Below the pieces are notes generated by a model that ran no database searches, was not told the DNA's origin, and saw only the letters and a program-made list of their open reading frames with translations. A stretch of DNA of 64,000 bases from Manduca sexta (taxonomy: Eukaryota; Arthropoda; Insecta; Lepidoptera; Sphingidae): assembly GCF_014839805.1 (NCBI RefSeq), contig NC_051119.1, positions 5,759,245 to 5,823,244 of the forward strand, written 5' to 3'. Shown here piece by piece: positions 11,931 through 22,347 of the stretch (the first letter of the stretch is position 1; each line of letters begins with the position of its first letter). The translations under genes were made by a program, and so were the position numbers.

Positions 11931-12030
11931 GAAGCAAGAGTCCAACTAGAAATCCGTGGAAAAAAGTTTAAGATAGAGAAAGGCGTAAGACAAGGGCATT
12001 CCGTATCACCAAAACTGTTCTCATTTCTTT
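11931..12030 (+). pseudogene. RTE-type LINE reverse transcriptase fragment
   Basis: One frame reads EARVQLEIRGKKFKIEKG, then VRQGHSVSPKLFSFL. This matches the RTE-clade reverse-transcriptase motif VRQGDPLSPKLF, with His in place of the usual Asp. About 33 residues remain, with no start and no catalytic YxDD block. It is a dead scrap of a retrotransposon. Confidence -1.
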
Positions 12031-12245
12031 AAATAAATGCTTCATCTGAATAAATTACGTTTTTTAAGATACAACACTTAGTAAACAGGGAAACGATTTA
12101 TACAACGCCTACTTCTCAATACTGTAAAAATAAGTATCAAAAAGACTTTGTTTTTTCGTTATATCGCCACCCACCTAATTTATTTTATATTATAAAAGGC
12201 AGATTGGCTTCGACTCGACTTCGATATTTTTTTTATACGTGCAGA

Positions 12246-12706
12246 GCAATGTGACCCCTATGGTAAGTGGAGTGGAGTCCAATAGAAGTGCACAGGAAAA
12301 TGACCTCTCTACACCTAACGTTAAGTACAGTACGGTCTAATAGAACGTCGACTGACGAGAGATGATTATCCCTGGCAGTCGACACTTATGCTGACCAGGG
12401 ACCTTATTCTCTATCCCGCACGTTATTTTGACAGTGCGTAACAAGCATGTAACACAACGCATAATGTTTAGGACTATAGAAATTTGGCTTACAGAATACC
12501 ATTCCACGCACATTTCTCGAAGATAACATGACACGGCCGCGTTACGTGTTTACACTATCATACAGAATAAGGGCCCTGTTGGAACTGTATATACACAGGC
12601 TGATCCCGTAACGCGACAGACGTGGGCCACTATGGCGGGTTTTAACACCTTGTGTACGGTGGTCGCTATCTGGTCGGGTATAAAATATATCATACCACCA
12701 GCAAAT
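12246..12706 (+). repeat. Repeat C copy split by MITE-D
   Basis: The head is at 12246-12400 (ending ACTTATGCTGACC) and the tail at 12580-12706 (GTTGGAACTG, TACACAGGCTGATCCCGTAA, TACCACCAGCAAAT). The two parts rejoin in the correct repeat-C order across the insertion. The head also has an internal partial duplication (two GGTAAG/GTTAAG-GTCCAATAG blocks). Confidence -1.
12401..12579 (+). mobile_element. MITE-D copy 2, inserted in repeat C
   Basis: Ends AGGGACCTTATTCTCTAT and, inverted, AGGGCCCTTATTCTGTAT: about 18-bp imperfect TIRs. The body matches 11389-11575 in reverse orientation. Because it splits a repeat-C copy, its boundaries can be set to within a few bases. Minus ORF 12337-12534 is an artefact of it. 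Confidence -1.
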
Positions 12707-12767
12707 CTTGCTAATAAGATTGAATGGTATTCATCTCTCGTCAGTCTATCTAGACTACTCCCCTTAG

Positions 12768-12945
12768 CATCAGAGGGCTTTACGACAGTGTAAACTCAAA
12801 ACACGGCTGTGTTACGTAATCTTCGTGAAAATAGTGGAATGGTATTCTGTATACCAATTTCTATTGTGTTCAACGCGACGCGGTGCGTTACGAGAGTGTT
12901 ACGAACTGACAAAATAATGTATGGCATAGAGACTAAGGTCTGATG
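12768..12945 (-). mobile_element. MITE-D copy 3 (degenerate)
   Basis: Shares AGTGTAAAC, GGCTGTGTTACGTAATCTTC, GTGGAATGGTATTCTGTA and ACTGACAAAATAA in the same order as copy 1. The ends have decayed (GAGGGCTTTACGACAG ... ATAGAGACTAAGGTC). Confidence -1.
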
Positions 12946-13592
12946 TAGTAAGGTAAAAAAGTAACGGTATCGTGATAAAAAATGTCTAAACTCTTTAATC
13001 GTTAAGTAAGAATTTGAATTAGAAATATCTAGAACGGTCCACTGTAATACAATTTAAAGCCTATATCCATATCTATAAAGTTCAGACTGTTTTACGGCTT
13101 TTTTCGGTGACCACAACGAGTAGTCTAAAAATATCAAAATCAGGAGCTGAAATTCGCCTACCTTTTAGAAGTAGTCATAATGCGTCATTCATTAAAAGTA
13201 AAATTGAACATACGATGTATGTTATATATTATACAACATGTTATGTACTTCTAACTTCCCACCGGTCTTAAGAAAAATAAAATACAGAATAAAGAATTCC
13301 AAACATTTTCTCCGAATGAAAAAGTAATTTTTATTTTCTTATACGTGACGAACGATATTTTATCGGGAAAGTTAAAAGCGAGAAAATATGGCTCGATGGA
13401 AATTGTGATATATTCATAAATTATAATATAGACGGTGTTATTGATCGGGAGCGATCAGAGAGGCATGTCACGTCACTCCAGACACAGTGGAGGGACGGAC
13501 AGTAGGGTGAGTCTATCGATAATAAATGAATGAATGAATGAATGAATGAGTTATTAATTAAACAAAGCAGTAAAGAATATAATTGATTGATT
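12946..13592. other. Non-coding stretch with a tetranucleotide repeat
   Basis: Includes (GAAT)n at 13523-13550 and a short GATT repeat near 13582. Otherwise unrecognised AT-rich sequence. Confidence -1.
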
Positions 13593-13862
13593 GATTACTT
13601 CCTAACCGAATTTCGACCACGGCGGCCAATCTTAACGGAGATTAACCACGCAGGAGATATTATAGTGCACAAGTATGTGCGCAATACACAAGCACTCTCT
13701 GTTTCTTCACTCTCATAGTCCGGTGAGACGGCAAGCGAACATGATCGGAGAGAGATCAGGCGCAGGACCAACGGCTTTACGTACTTTTCGAGGCACGGGG
13801 GTATCACACCGCCAACATCCTGACTCCGAGCGACTGAGTAATTTTTAAGATTGAAAAACCCT
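13593..13862 (-). repeat. SINE-E body (long form) fragment
   Basis: Inverted relative to 45110-45325. Blocks CCACGGCGGCCAATCTTAAC, GAGATATTATAGTGCACAAG, GCACTCTCTGTTTCTTCACT and GGCTTTACGTACTTTTCGAG are in reverse order. This body matches a widespread lepidopteran SINE as I recall it. The minus ORF 13595-13867 is on it and is not a gene. Confidence -1.
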
Positions 13863-14391
13863 GTCACAATTATTTTGGCAATTGTCCATGAATAATATAG
13901 ACTACAAGGGGTTTATATATACAAATGTATGATGAAACGGAAATCGCCTGATGGTAACCGACATGTCCCTTACACAATATTGCGCTTTCATCGTAAGCGA
14001 CGTTGACAAATCGGACACTATTTTCTGACTTCGGGCTGATACAATTATATTCAAAAATACAAATTATTTTATAAACCAAATAAGCTATTTTTTAAAATAA
14101 CAAATGGTATTGTTTTGGTATTCAGCGATATACATTATCATAAATCATTTATTTTAAAACATAAATCATAAGCGACTAAAGTTAAAAAAAAATGTATTAA
14201 TGTCTTACCGTGCGGGGACTATTTCATATTACTTTAGGGACTTTAATCGACTGGAATATGAACTGTTCTTTAGAACTTTTAATTCAAATTTTATATCTCT
14301 CGAAACGATTGTTAGAAAATGGTGTATCAGACTTAAAAAAGAATATACATTGAATTCAATTTATTTATTTTGCAAATATGGGTACATTATT
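13863..14391. other. Non-coding stretch
   Basis: A short TCGCCTGATGGTAA block at about 13935 resembles the head of repeats B and C. No gene supported. Confidence -1.
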
Positions 14392-14702
14392 ATATCAGCC
14401 CTGTATTAAATACTGTCCCACTGCTGGGCATGGGCCTCTACTACTGAGAGGGATTAGGCCTTAGTCCACCACGCCGCCCTAGTGCGGATTGGTAGACTTC
14501 ACACACCTTCAAAATTCCTATAAGAACTTCTCAGATATGCAGATTTCCTAACGATGTTTTCCTTCACTGTTAAACAAGCGATAATTCACAAAGAATAAAT
14601 ATAATTTTAGCAAAAGTCAAAGGTAGGTGCTCTTGCGATCTGAACCTGCGGACATTCGTCTCGGCAGTCCGTTCCACACCCAATAATGCTATAGCCGCTT
14701 TT
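14392..14702 (-). mobile_element. SINE-A copy, near full length
   Basis: Inverted SINE-A from ATCAGCCCTGTATTA through TTAGGCCTTAGTCCACCACG, GCGATAATTCACAAAGAATA and ACATTCGTCTCGGCAGTCCG to GCTATAGCCGC. In its own sense the element starts with a tRNA-like head (A box, B box) and ends in a TATT-rich tail. Confidence -1.
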
Positions 14703-15429
14703 TACATTACTAGGTGGGTATATTATTAAGTGGCGTATTTTATAACATAGTGTCTTGCTATATTTAGTCGCATGACATGCAATAATTATTTTATAACATC
14801 ATTACAACATTTGAAATTTCATCTCAATATCGCTAAAACTAACATCATAATATATTAGGTAGTAATAATATATTATAATCTATTACAGCAGTTACATTTT
14901 GACCTTGCATTGATAAATAAAACCACATTGTCAAACTAAACATAAGAAAACTATCACTTCGTGTGATTTTTGTATTATAGATTACACGATCCCATCTTTC
15001 TGAGCTACATAACACCCACGTTCGTGTTCCGTATCTACTGCAGGAAAAATGATGACAATACTACCATCATGTGAAAATATGAAATGCCAATCATCATATA
15101 AATGTATAATCCGACCAAATACAAAAGTCACTTTAATATATACGCTCAAATAAATGGTTATTAAATTCGTCTATCTTCATCAGCTGTTTAATACTATAAT
15201 ACAAATAAAAACTTGTAAAACAAGCCCTATGTAGTTTGTTAATAAAGGCTTTAAAAGTGACACTACACTACTTTGTCATGGCAACTGTGTCTCTAGAGTA
15301 TCTTCGAACAATTCTCATTACATTTAATGGTAATTTCCATGGGGTCGTAGGGTAAAGGAGAAAACCATTTTGTCTTTGATTACGACCTAATTCAATCTTG
15401 ATCCTGAATGAAATACATGTTTTGATGGT
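14703..15429. other. Non-coding stretch
   Basis: AT-rich, nothing recognised. The minus ORF 15268-15576 runs partly through the satellite-like unit at 15430-15590 and is not supported. Confidence -1.
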
Positions 15430-15590
15430 TTTATTTGACGCGTGGGCAGCTGGTGTGAGGAAATGAGTAGTGATGAGAGCGCAGAAGTGGGTGTTGTGAG
15501 ACCACGTACAGGGAGCGTAGTGTGTGACGCGCGGGCTGGTGGAGTGACGAGCAGAAGGTAGTGGATGGGAGCGCATGAGCGTGATAGATT
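15430..15590 (+). repeat. Single diverged unit of the 91-bp minisatellite
   Basis: GTTGTGAGACCACGTACAG, GTGGAGTGACGAGCAGAAGG and GAGCGCATGAGCG align with one unit of the array at 16270-16805. It lies about 790 bp upstream, in the same orientation, with lower identity. Confidence -1.
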
Positions 15591-16269
15591 ATTTATATAT
15601 ACATACGGTAATATGTCAAAATTCTAAACAATTCAAACAAGTTTAATATGTTTCTTTCATCGTATACAAGGTTGTATATATTGTTGTATTATATCAGAAT
15701 TATAATACTACACAAAATTATACTCTTTAAAATTATTATAAGATTTTATTAAATAATAATCAAAGTAATTTTTAGATATCTACAAAGTTTACTTTATAAT
15801 TTCGTTTCACTACCTACAAAATATTTTCTTGGCAAAAACTATAAAAGCATTGCAGTTGCTCAGGTGGGGATCACTTCATTCTCAGCCGTCGAACAGAACG
15901 GAGCTCCGGAACTTAAAATAAAAAGGAGGCCACGTGGAAGTGAGAATTAAGTCTAGGTAAATATGGATTCCAGAATATATTCAATGGTTGTGCAATTCAC
16001 TAAGAGAAATGTGTCGTATAATACAATATACTACATAAAAAGCTCATAACAAAACGTTTATTACATATGTTTAGAAATATACATAAATTTGGTAAATACT
16101 TACATAAGGAAATAAACTGATAACCAATAAACGATATAACCAATCTTATGCTATTTTCATCATTTACTTTCCCTAAGTCCTACACTTACCTGAGCTAAGT
16201 AAACCGTTTAAATTATATATAATTTTGGTAATACATGACCCTACAAAACAAATATAAATAAATATTTTA
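15591..16269. other. AT-rich spacer between minisatellite unit and array
   Basis: No coding signal. A GC-richer patch at 15865-15955 (GAGGCCACGTGGAAGTGAG) is not recognised. Confidence -1.
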
Positions 16270-16805
16270 ACAAGCGAATATTGTGAGACCACGTACAGAA
16301 AGCATGTGAGCGACGCTCGGGGCAGTGGAGCGACGAGCTGAAGGTAGTGCATAAGAGCTTAGGAGCGAGTGTTGTGAGACCACATACAGAAACATAGTGA
16401 TCGACGCTCGGGGCAGTGGAGCGACGAGCTGAAGGTAGTGCATGAGAGCGCATAAGCGAGTATTGTGAGACCACGTACAGAAACATAGTGATCGACGCTC
16501 GGGGCAGTGGAGCGACGAGCTGAAGGTAGTGCATGAGAGCGCATAAGCGAGTATTGTGAGACCACGTACAGAAACATAGTGATCGACGCTCGGGGCAGTG
16601 GAGCGACGAGCTGAAGGTAGTGCATGAGAGCGCATTAGCGAGTATTGTGAAACCACGTACAGAAACATAGTGATCGACGCTCGGGGCAGTGGAGCGACGA
16701 GCTGAAGGTAGTGCATGAGAGCGCATAAGCGAGTATTGTGAGACCACGTACAGAAACATAGTGATCGACGCTCGGGGCAGTGGAGCGACGAGCTGGCGGT
16801 ATTGA
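16270..16805 (+). repeat. Minisatellite: six tandem 91-bp units
   Basis: The anchor TTGTGAGACCAC recurs at 16281, 16372, 16463, 16554, 16645 and 16736, exactly 91 bp apart (one unit has TGAAACCAC). Each unit holds GATCGACGCTCGGGGCAGTG, GAGCGACGAGCTGAAGGTAG and TGCATGAGAGCGCATAAGCG. Units 2-6 are nearly identical and unit 1 is more diverged. Because 91 is not a multiple of 3, the same peptide is read in all three minus frames (ORFs of 172, 149 and 88 codons), which shows these are not genes. Confidence -1.
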
Positions 16806-17099
16806 TGGGAGCTCAGACGCGAGACATTACTGGAAACGTAGTATGTAATAGCCTAAGCGTATAATGTACAGGAAGTTAAGCATGACGTGGCGCAGCGATA
16901 AATCAATTACCCACTCCCGCCGCGGGATGAAATATATATGATAGTAACTCACGAAAAACAACGATTAATAGTGAGTTGTCGTCAAGTAATGTGAAAATAT
17001 AATCAAGATGTAAAAGAATATGTGAAGTCAAAGTGGGTGTTGTATAAGAGGATATTTTTCATCGTAGTAATAACGTTTCGAATTTGTATTTGGTAAGTA
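16806..17099. other. Sequence flanking the minisatellite
   Basis: Moderately GC-rich (AGCATGACGTGGCGCAGCG, CCCACTCCCGCCGCGGGATG), possibly part of the element that gave rise to the array. Unrecognised. Confidence -1.
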
Positions 17100-17175
17100 A
17101 ATCTTAGTCTAATGGCAACGTCTGTGACCTGTAAATTCTAAGGTTTGGGTTCGATTCTATGGATCAGATAGGGGA
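17100..17175 (+). repeat. tRNA-like SINE head fragment
   Basis: TTAGTCTAATGGCAACG and GGTTCGATTC are spaced like A and B boxes and followed by GGATCAGATAGGG. No complete tRNA fold is seen. Likely a degenerate SINE-E-like head. Confidence -1.
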
Positions 17176-17184
17176 TCTATATAT

Positions 17185-17592
17185 TACATTTTATAATATA
17201 TATTTTTAGAACTTTTAATGGGTACAATTCTGTCATACATATTTGCTGCACAACTAACGGTTTACGCAACGGAAGCTCTCAAAAGGTATAATTTTTTTGC
17301 AACATTTTTCATTGATGCTCCGCTCCTATTGGTCATTCCACGATGATGTAGCATATAGGCTATGTGTGTTGGATCCAATACTAAACGATTATAATTCGAA
17401 CCAATAGTTCTTAAGTTTACTGCGTTCAAACAAACAAACTCTTCAGCTTTATATAATACTGTAGATTACGAGGGGAATTCCCACCCGATACTAAAAAATA
17501 AGGCAATTGCTTTTTTCAATTCGACCAGTAGTTCTTGAGATTAGCGCGTTCAACGAAACAAACTTTTCAGCTTTATATAATAGTTCCCAGAA
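17185..17592 (-). mobile_element. Helitron-like non-autonomous fragment (long K type) plus partial duplicate
   Basis: Read on the minus strand it starts with TC at 17465 (TCTACAGTATTATATAAAGC) and continues through the blocks shared with 33397-33860. The 3' CTAG end is missing. A second partial copy of the 5' end lies at 17508-17592. Tip identity was inferred from the shared end seen at 33860. Confidence -1.
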
Positions 17593-18753
17593 GAGATCAC
17601 ACAGTCAACGACCAGATAAAAATAAGGCAAATGTTCTCACGTTTGATATTATTTTTACATAAAAATATTTACAATATTCGAATATTTTTTACCTATGAAA
17701 AACATATATTTATATCCCCAAAATGTTCTCAGATAATATTCTTCTTAAAGTAAACAAGAATTTGCTTTACACTAGAAAATTATTTGAGATAACTCTTCGT
17801 CTAATGGTAGTTTCCACTTAAAATGGCCATTTGTCAAAGCCTTAAGACGAGATACGACCTCAAAAATTAACGTAAGACATCAAAATATGATATATTTTAG
17901 AATTTATTGTGTTTGTTTAGGTACAGTGATAGTAAATCGATTTAGAATGTTTTTTAGAGAATTAGAAAAAATCGGAATACCAATAGGGAAGATGGTTGGA
18001 TTGCACAAGCCTGGGATCTTGTTCTACATTTAATTTAATCGGAACCCAAAAGACCGGCTCAGCGATCAGCCTTTAAGACACTGTGAGCTCATTCTGCGTA
18101 GATTTAAATATTAAGTCACTGGAAATATAAATTTGAGATACAAGTTAGAATATCTTCATTACACCTAAGTTATAAATATGTTGCAACATTTGAAATAATT
18201 TTGTAACCTTCACAAAAAATACGTTACGAATCTCCTTTGTCAAAATACATTTGAGAGTCGAATAGTTAAAATATTAATTAAAGCCAATCATTTATTATAT
18301 CTTTTTAAAAGTGGCAAAACAAGTTTATACACGACTTACGCGAAAATTCACACAAAGAAACATTTATAATATACTTCCTCCAATCAATGACTTGTCAATA
18401 ACACGAAAAGTAAACTTCTCTGATGTTTGAACGACATTTTTTCCATTACCTAACAGCCGAATAAAAAAAAACACCGAAAACTTATCACAATGCATTTTGA
18501 GGGTAAAATGAGAGCGGCGTAAATTACATTTTATATCATTTTTCTCACGAGCAATTTACTTTGTAAGACTTTGATGTTAACTGGAAGTGAGAAAATTTGT
18601 TTATTAATGAAGTGTAATTTTTTCTTCCGTGTTCTTTGTCAGTTTTCTGTTCAAAGCTTTTACCTGTTACTTACAGGTAATTGCATTAGCATACGCGACT
18701 CACGGTATGCTTTCTCTCTTCTGAGCTCTCATCTATTACTTTCAGAGCGTTGC
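17593..18753. other. AT-rich non-coding stretch before the gap
   Basis: No gene recognised. ORFs running into the N block are artefacts. The missing first dpr exons could be here or in the gap, but I could not find an Ig-like exon. Confidence -1.
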
Positions 18754-19253
18754 NNNNNNNNNNNNNNNNNNNNNNNNNNNNNNNNNNNNNNNNNNNNNNN
18801 NNNNNNNNNNNNNNNNNNNNNNNNNNNNNNNNNNNNNNNNNNNNNNNNNNNNNNNNNNNNNNNNNNNNNNNNNNNNNNNNNNNNNNNNNNNNNNNNNNNN
18901 NNNNNNNNNNNNNNNNNNNNNNNNNNNNNNNNNNNNNNNNNNNNNNNNNNNNNNNNNNNNNNNNNNNNNNNNNNNNNNNNNNNNNNNNNNNNNNNNNNNN
19001 NNNNNNNNNNNNNNNNNNNNNNNNNNNNNNNNNNNNNNNNNNNNNNNNNNNNNNNNNNNNNNNNNNNNNNNNNNNNNNNNNNNNNNNNNNNNNNNNNNNN
19101 NNNNNNNNNNNNNNNNNNNNNNNNNNNNNNNNNNNNNNNNNNNNNNNNNNNNNNNNNNNNNNNNNNNNNNNNNNNNNNNNNNNNNNNNNNNNNNNNNNNN
19201 NNNNNNNNNNNNNNNNNNNNNNNNNNNNNNNNNNNNNNNNNNNNNNNNNNNNN
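18754..19253. other. Assembly gap, 500 N
   Basis: Exactly 500 N, a conventional placeholder, so the true missing length is unknown. The 'proteins' at 18571-19266 and 18750-19346 are mostly X and should be ignored. Confidence -1.
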
Positions 19254-21425
19254 CCCTTTTTTTTAATACATAATGTAAGTCAAACGGAAAGATACAACTG
19301 CGTTGTAGATTTGTCTCCCAAAATAGCTTCTTTGACCAACTGCTGACAAAATTGGAATGAAAATGTTGTGATTTGTAAGATCATTAAGATTGGTTTAAGT
19401 TTGGTTTTACTGGCGTGGTACTATGTATGTATGTGTAATAAGCTTGGTGGAAGCGCCAACCTATCATTTAGTATTGTAGATGTCATAGATTTACGATCAA
19501 GTGGATTCACATACTCATTTACAACTTCTATTTTTAAAATAAATTCATTCATGGTAAATACCTATTTGTTTTAAGTCAGGTTTCTTGATTAATTTTTGAT
19601 TACATCTGATAAATGATATTCTTGTTGAATATCATTTGGAATGTTAGCATAGATTGTTTAGATTCGTAACAAACCATCAAAATTAATAGTTCAGATGTTT
19701 CATTTGCGTTTATTGTTATAATATTATCATAGTACGCCGTGAAGTTCGTAAACATCTTTTGCTAATATTTTAAGGTTAGTTTCTGATAGTTTATGACACC
19801 TTCAATATTTTTTATATGATATCTAGTAATGCTTATTTTCTCCAGCCTATCATAATATGATGCTTAAATTTTAATTAAGAATATTTACTCTTTATTTTAC
19901 CAAACCAAGAAACCATATGAATGATATAGTATTTCATTGTTTATTCTTTGACTTGAACCTAGAATCAATGATTTTACAAAATAATTACGATCTCAATATG
20001 TTGAGAATTACTCGAAATACCTACAAAGCAGTAAAATTTTGAATAAAATATTCAAACAGTAATTTGTATAGAAACATTACAAATACCAAAACAGCTCATA
20101 CAACTTATCCATGCTTTTATAATCCAAAAATTACTCAGTAAACAACCTGAATTATTATGGAACGTAATTTACCTCGCCAGAAAGAGGCCCTATCCATACC
20201 CATCAAATATTGGAATTCTATCATTGTTTACAAAAGTATGTTTGATTACATCTTTCAAACACAATTTTGTTGTTTGTTCTACTGGAATATGTAATTCTTA
20301 TTACGTAATATCCAGAAAAGGTCTGTAATTTCCGATATATGTATTCAATATAATAAAGTCAATATGTATTGTGGGTAGAGCGTTGCTGGGGACAGTGGAA
20401 CTGATCAAATATCGTAGGTATGTGACTGAAACCTCGATCGTCAAAGGCATATCTATGAGAATTGAGACTAAGACGTCGGTGTACTGAAGCGATGTTTGTG
20501 TTGAGTTGACGAAGCAATAAGGACTAGAATTGTGATTCAAATATTCAAATCATATTTTGTAATTACATACCATCGCTGGCACATGTACATTTTATAACGT
20601 TACCTATTCAGTACGCAGTTACCTATAGAATGCTTGAGGTTAGTTGAGAAACTTGTGAAAGGATCTTCAATTTTTACCACTGATATATAAAAAAGCCAGG
20701 TTTAAAGTATGAAGAGAAAACGGATCATTAAAGGTCTTATTGATAATAAGCGATAAGATGGGTCTAAAAAGTAGCCAACATGGGTACCCACACTTCGAGA
20801 GCTATTTTCGTTTTTTTAGGTTTACTCTGTCATTAATATTTTTTCTTGTTACGTATATTTTAGTACATGGGTCCCACGACTAAAAATACATACTGTATAA
20901 TATTTCTGTCTCAAAATTTCTTCATCTATGACATTCATTCTCTTTAATCTCGCCTCAGACTTTTTTAAGATATGAATACATAAACAGATGATTAATAAAA
21001 AACTCTTTGGTTTACTTACGATCTAGGCTATGATTAGGAATTCTTATTTCAAAATTACAGATATTTGAATTTTATTTGTCTAGATTGTGATACATGGTTA
21101 AATCTACATCACATGCTCGGTTGGGTTTAAATCTATCTTTAAACCCACGTGTAGACGTCATTTAGAAAATGGGCTTTGATTAAAATCTGATAGGTTTTCT
21201 GATGTCTCATACATTTTCCAATAAAAATAACCCCGCCATTTTCGTTTTCAAGTTTATTTGTTGAATAAATTACTAAGGCCTCGCCAATATCGGAGACTGA
21301 GGTATTGGTAATTGTAAATATGAATTAGGGTCCCTAGCCGGTTTGAAAAACTATGCCAATAGATTTAGTGAAATACAATTTCCACTAGGCAAATATTAAA
21401 ATATCTTTTTTTACGGGTACAGACA
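19254..21425. other. Non-coding stretch upstream of the visible dpr exons
   Basis: No repeat identified. The minus ORF 20301-20540 (79 codons) has varied codon use, but I recognise no family and see no splice or promoter support. Probably intronic to dpr if the 5' exons are upstream. Confidence -1.
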
Positions 21426-21570
21426 AGTGGCCCTACTCTACCTGATGGTAAGTGGAATGGGGTCCAATAGAATATCGATGGACAAGAGATGATTACTCCT
21501 CGGCCGTGACACAATTGTGCTGGCCTGTTGGAATTGGACATACACAGGCTGATCTCGGAACGCGACACGG
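21426..21570 (+). repeat. Repeat C fragment
   Basis: TACCTGATGGTAAGTGGAAT, GGGTCCAATAGAATATCGAT, GTGCTGGCCTGTTGGAATTG, ACACAGGCTGATCTCGGAAC. The tail is lost. Confidence -1.
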
Positions 21571-21644
21571 AACGCGAAAATACGTCAATGATGGTTCTGG
21601 TGGAATGTAAACAGTTGTAATATACTGATTAATGCTTTAGAATA

Positions 21645-21850
21645 CTAGCTTTTGCTCGCGGCTTCGCCTACGTGAAGGAGTTTTCCAGGATAAAATTCCG
21701 CTATATATTTTCCCGGAATACAAAGTCTATAACCTTCCCAAGGTCTTAAACTATCTCCATACCAAATTTCATAAAAAGCTAGTAGATTTTGAGCAAATCT
21801 ATAACATACAGACAGAAAAGGGGACTTTTTTATAATATGAATGGATTTCA
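21645..21850 (-). mobile_element. Helitron-like K fragment (3' end retained)
   Basis: CTAG at 21645-21648, then GCTTTTGCTCGCGGCTTCGC, matches the 3' terminus (read on the minus strand) of the K elements at 51142-51395 and 33397-33860. The 5' TC end is not recognisable. The minus ORF 21645-21914 overlaps it and is not a gene. Confidence -1.
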
Positions 21851-22245
21851 TAGAGTCGAGCGCAGGCGTCGTTGTTCCGCCTCGTCCGCTGCTTGACGTA
21901 ACCTTTATGAACAATATTTTTTTTCATGACATAACTTCAACTAGCTTCTTATGGTAGCTTGACCTGTTTCAAATTGTTTTATTGTAATAAATATTCCACT
22001 AGCTATGTTTAACCAAGCCGGGGTAAAAGCTAGTATTTCCATGTTTAAACTAAAATCAGAAGCATTGTTTGAAGTTGTAGCTGCTCGCTATCTCGTTTAT
22101 ACAAAATTCACAACAATTTTCTAGTTCTATAATAAAACAACGAGTGAAACATTTCAAAATTAAATTAATTATTTATTGAAAATTGTTCTATTTTGTACAA
22201 AACTTGTTAATGTTTAATGGAAACTCAAATGAACTATGTTTTCAG

Positions 22246-22347
22246 GTAACTTGGATAAGGAAAAAGGACTATTCCCTACTGTCAGTTGGTTTAGTAACTT
22301 ACAGTGCTGATAATCGATTCTTCTCAGCGCACGGGAGACATGTTAAA
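22246..22347 (+). CDS. dpr19: dpr exon a: Ig1 C to C'' strands
   Basis: Exon of 34 codons, phase 0 at both ends. The acceptor TTTTCAG ends at 22245 and the donor GTAAGT starts at 22348. It reads VTWIRKKDYSLLSVG, then VTYSADNRFFSAHGRHVK, the classic Dpr Ig1 block. The frame stays open upstream through the acceptor to an ATG at 22183, but those residues have no Ig character, so the homology starts exactly at the splice site. That ATG should not be taken as the gene start. Confidence -1.

Noticed and set aside
16241..16759. 172-codon and overlapping repetitive ORFs on the minus strand
   Set aside because: They are readings of the 91-bp minisatellite; the same peptide appears in all three frames, which real coding sequence would not do.
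16270..16805. CRISPR-like array
   Set aside because: Units are contiguous 91-bp tandem copies without unique spacers, in an insect genome.
18571..19346. 198- and 231-codon ORFs on the + strand
   Set aside because: They consist mainly of X from the 500-N assembly gap.
20301..20540. 79-codon minus ORF with varied codons
   Set aside because: No recognised family, no splice or promoter signal, not repeated in the window. Kept only as a possible chance ORF.
22183..22245. ATG at 22183 as the dpr start
   Set aside because: The residues before 22246 are non-Ig and follow no signal peptide; a strong acceptor lies exactly where Ig homology begins.
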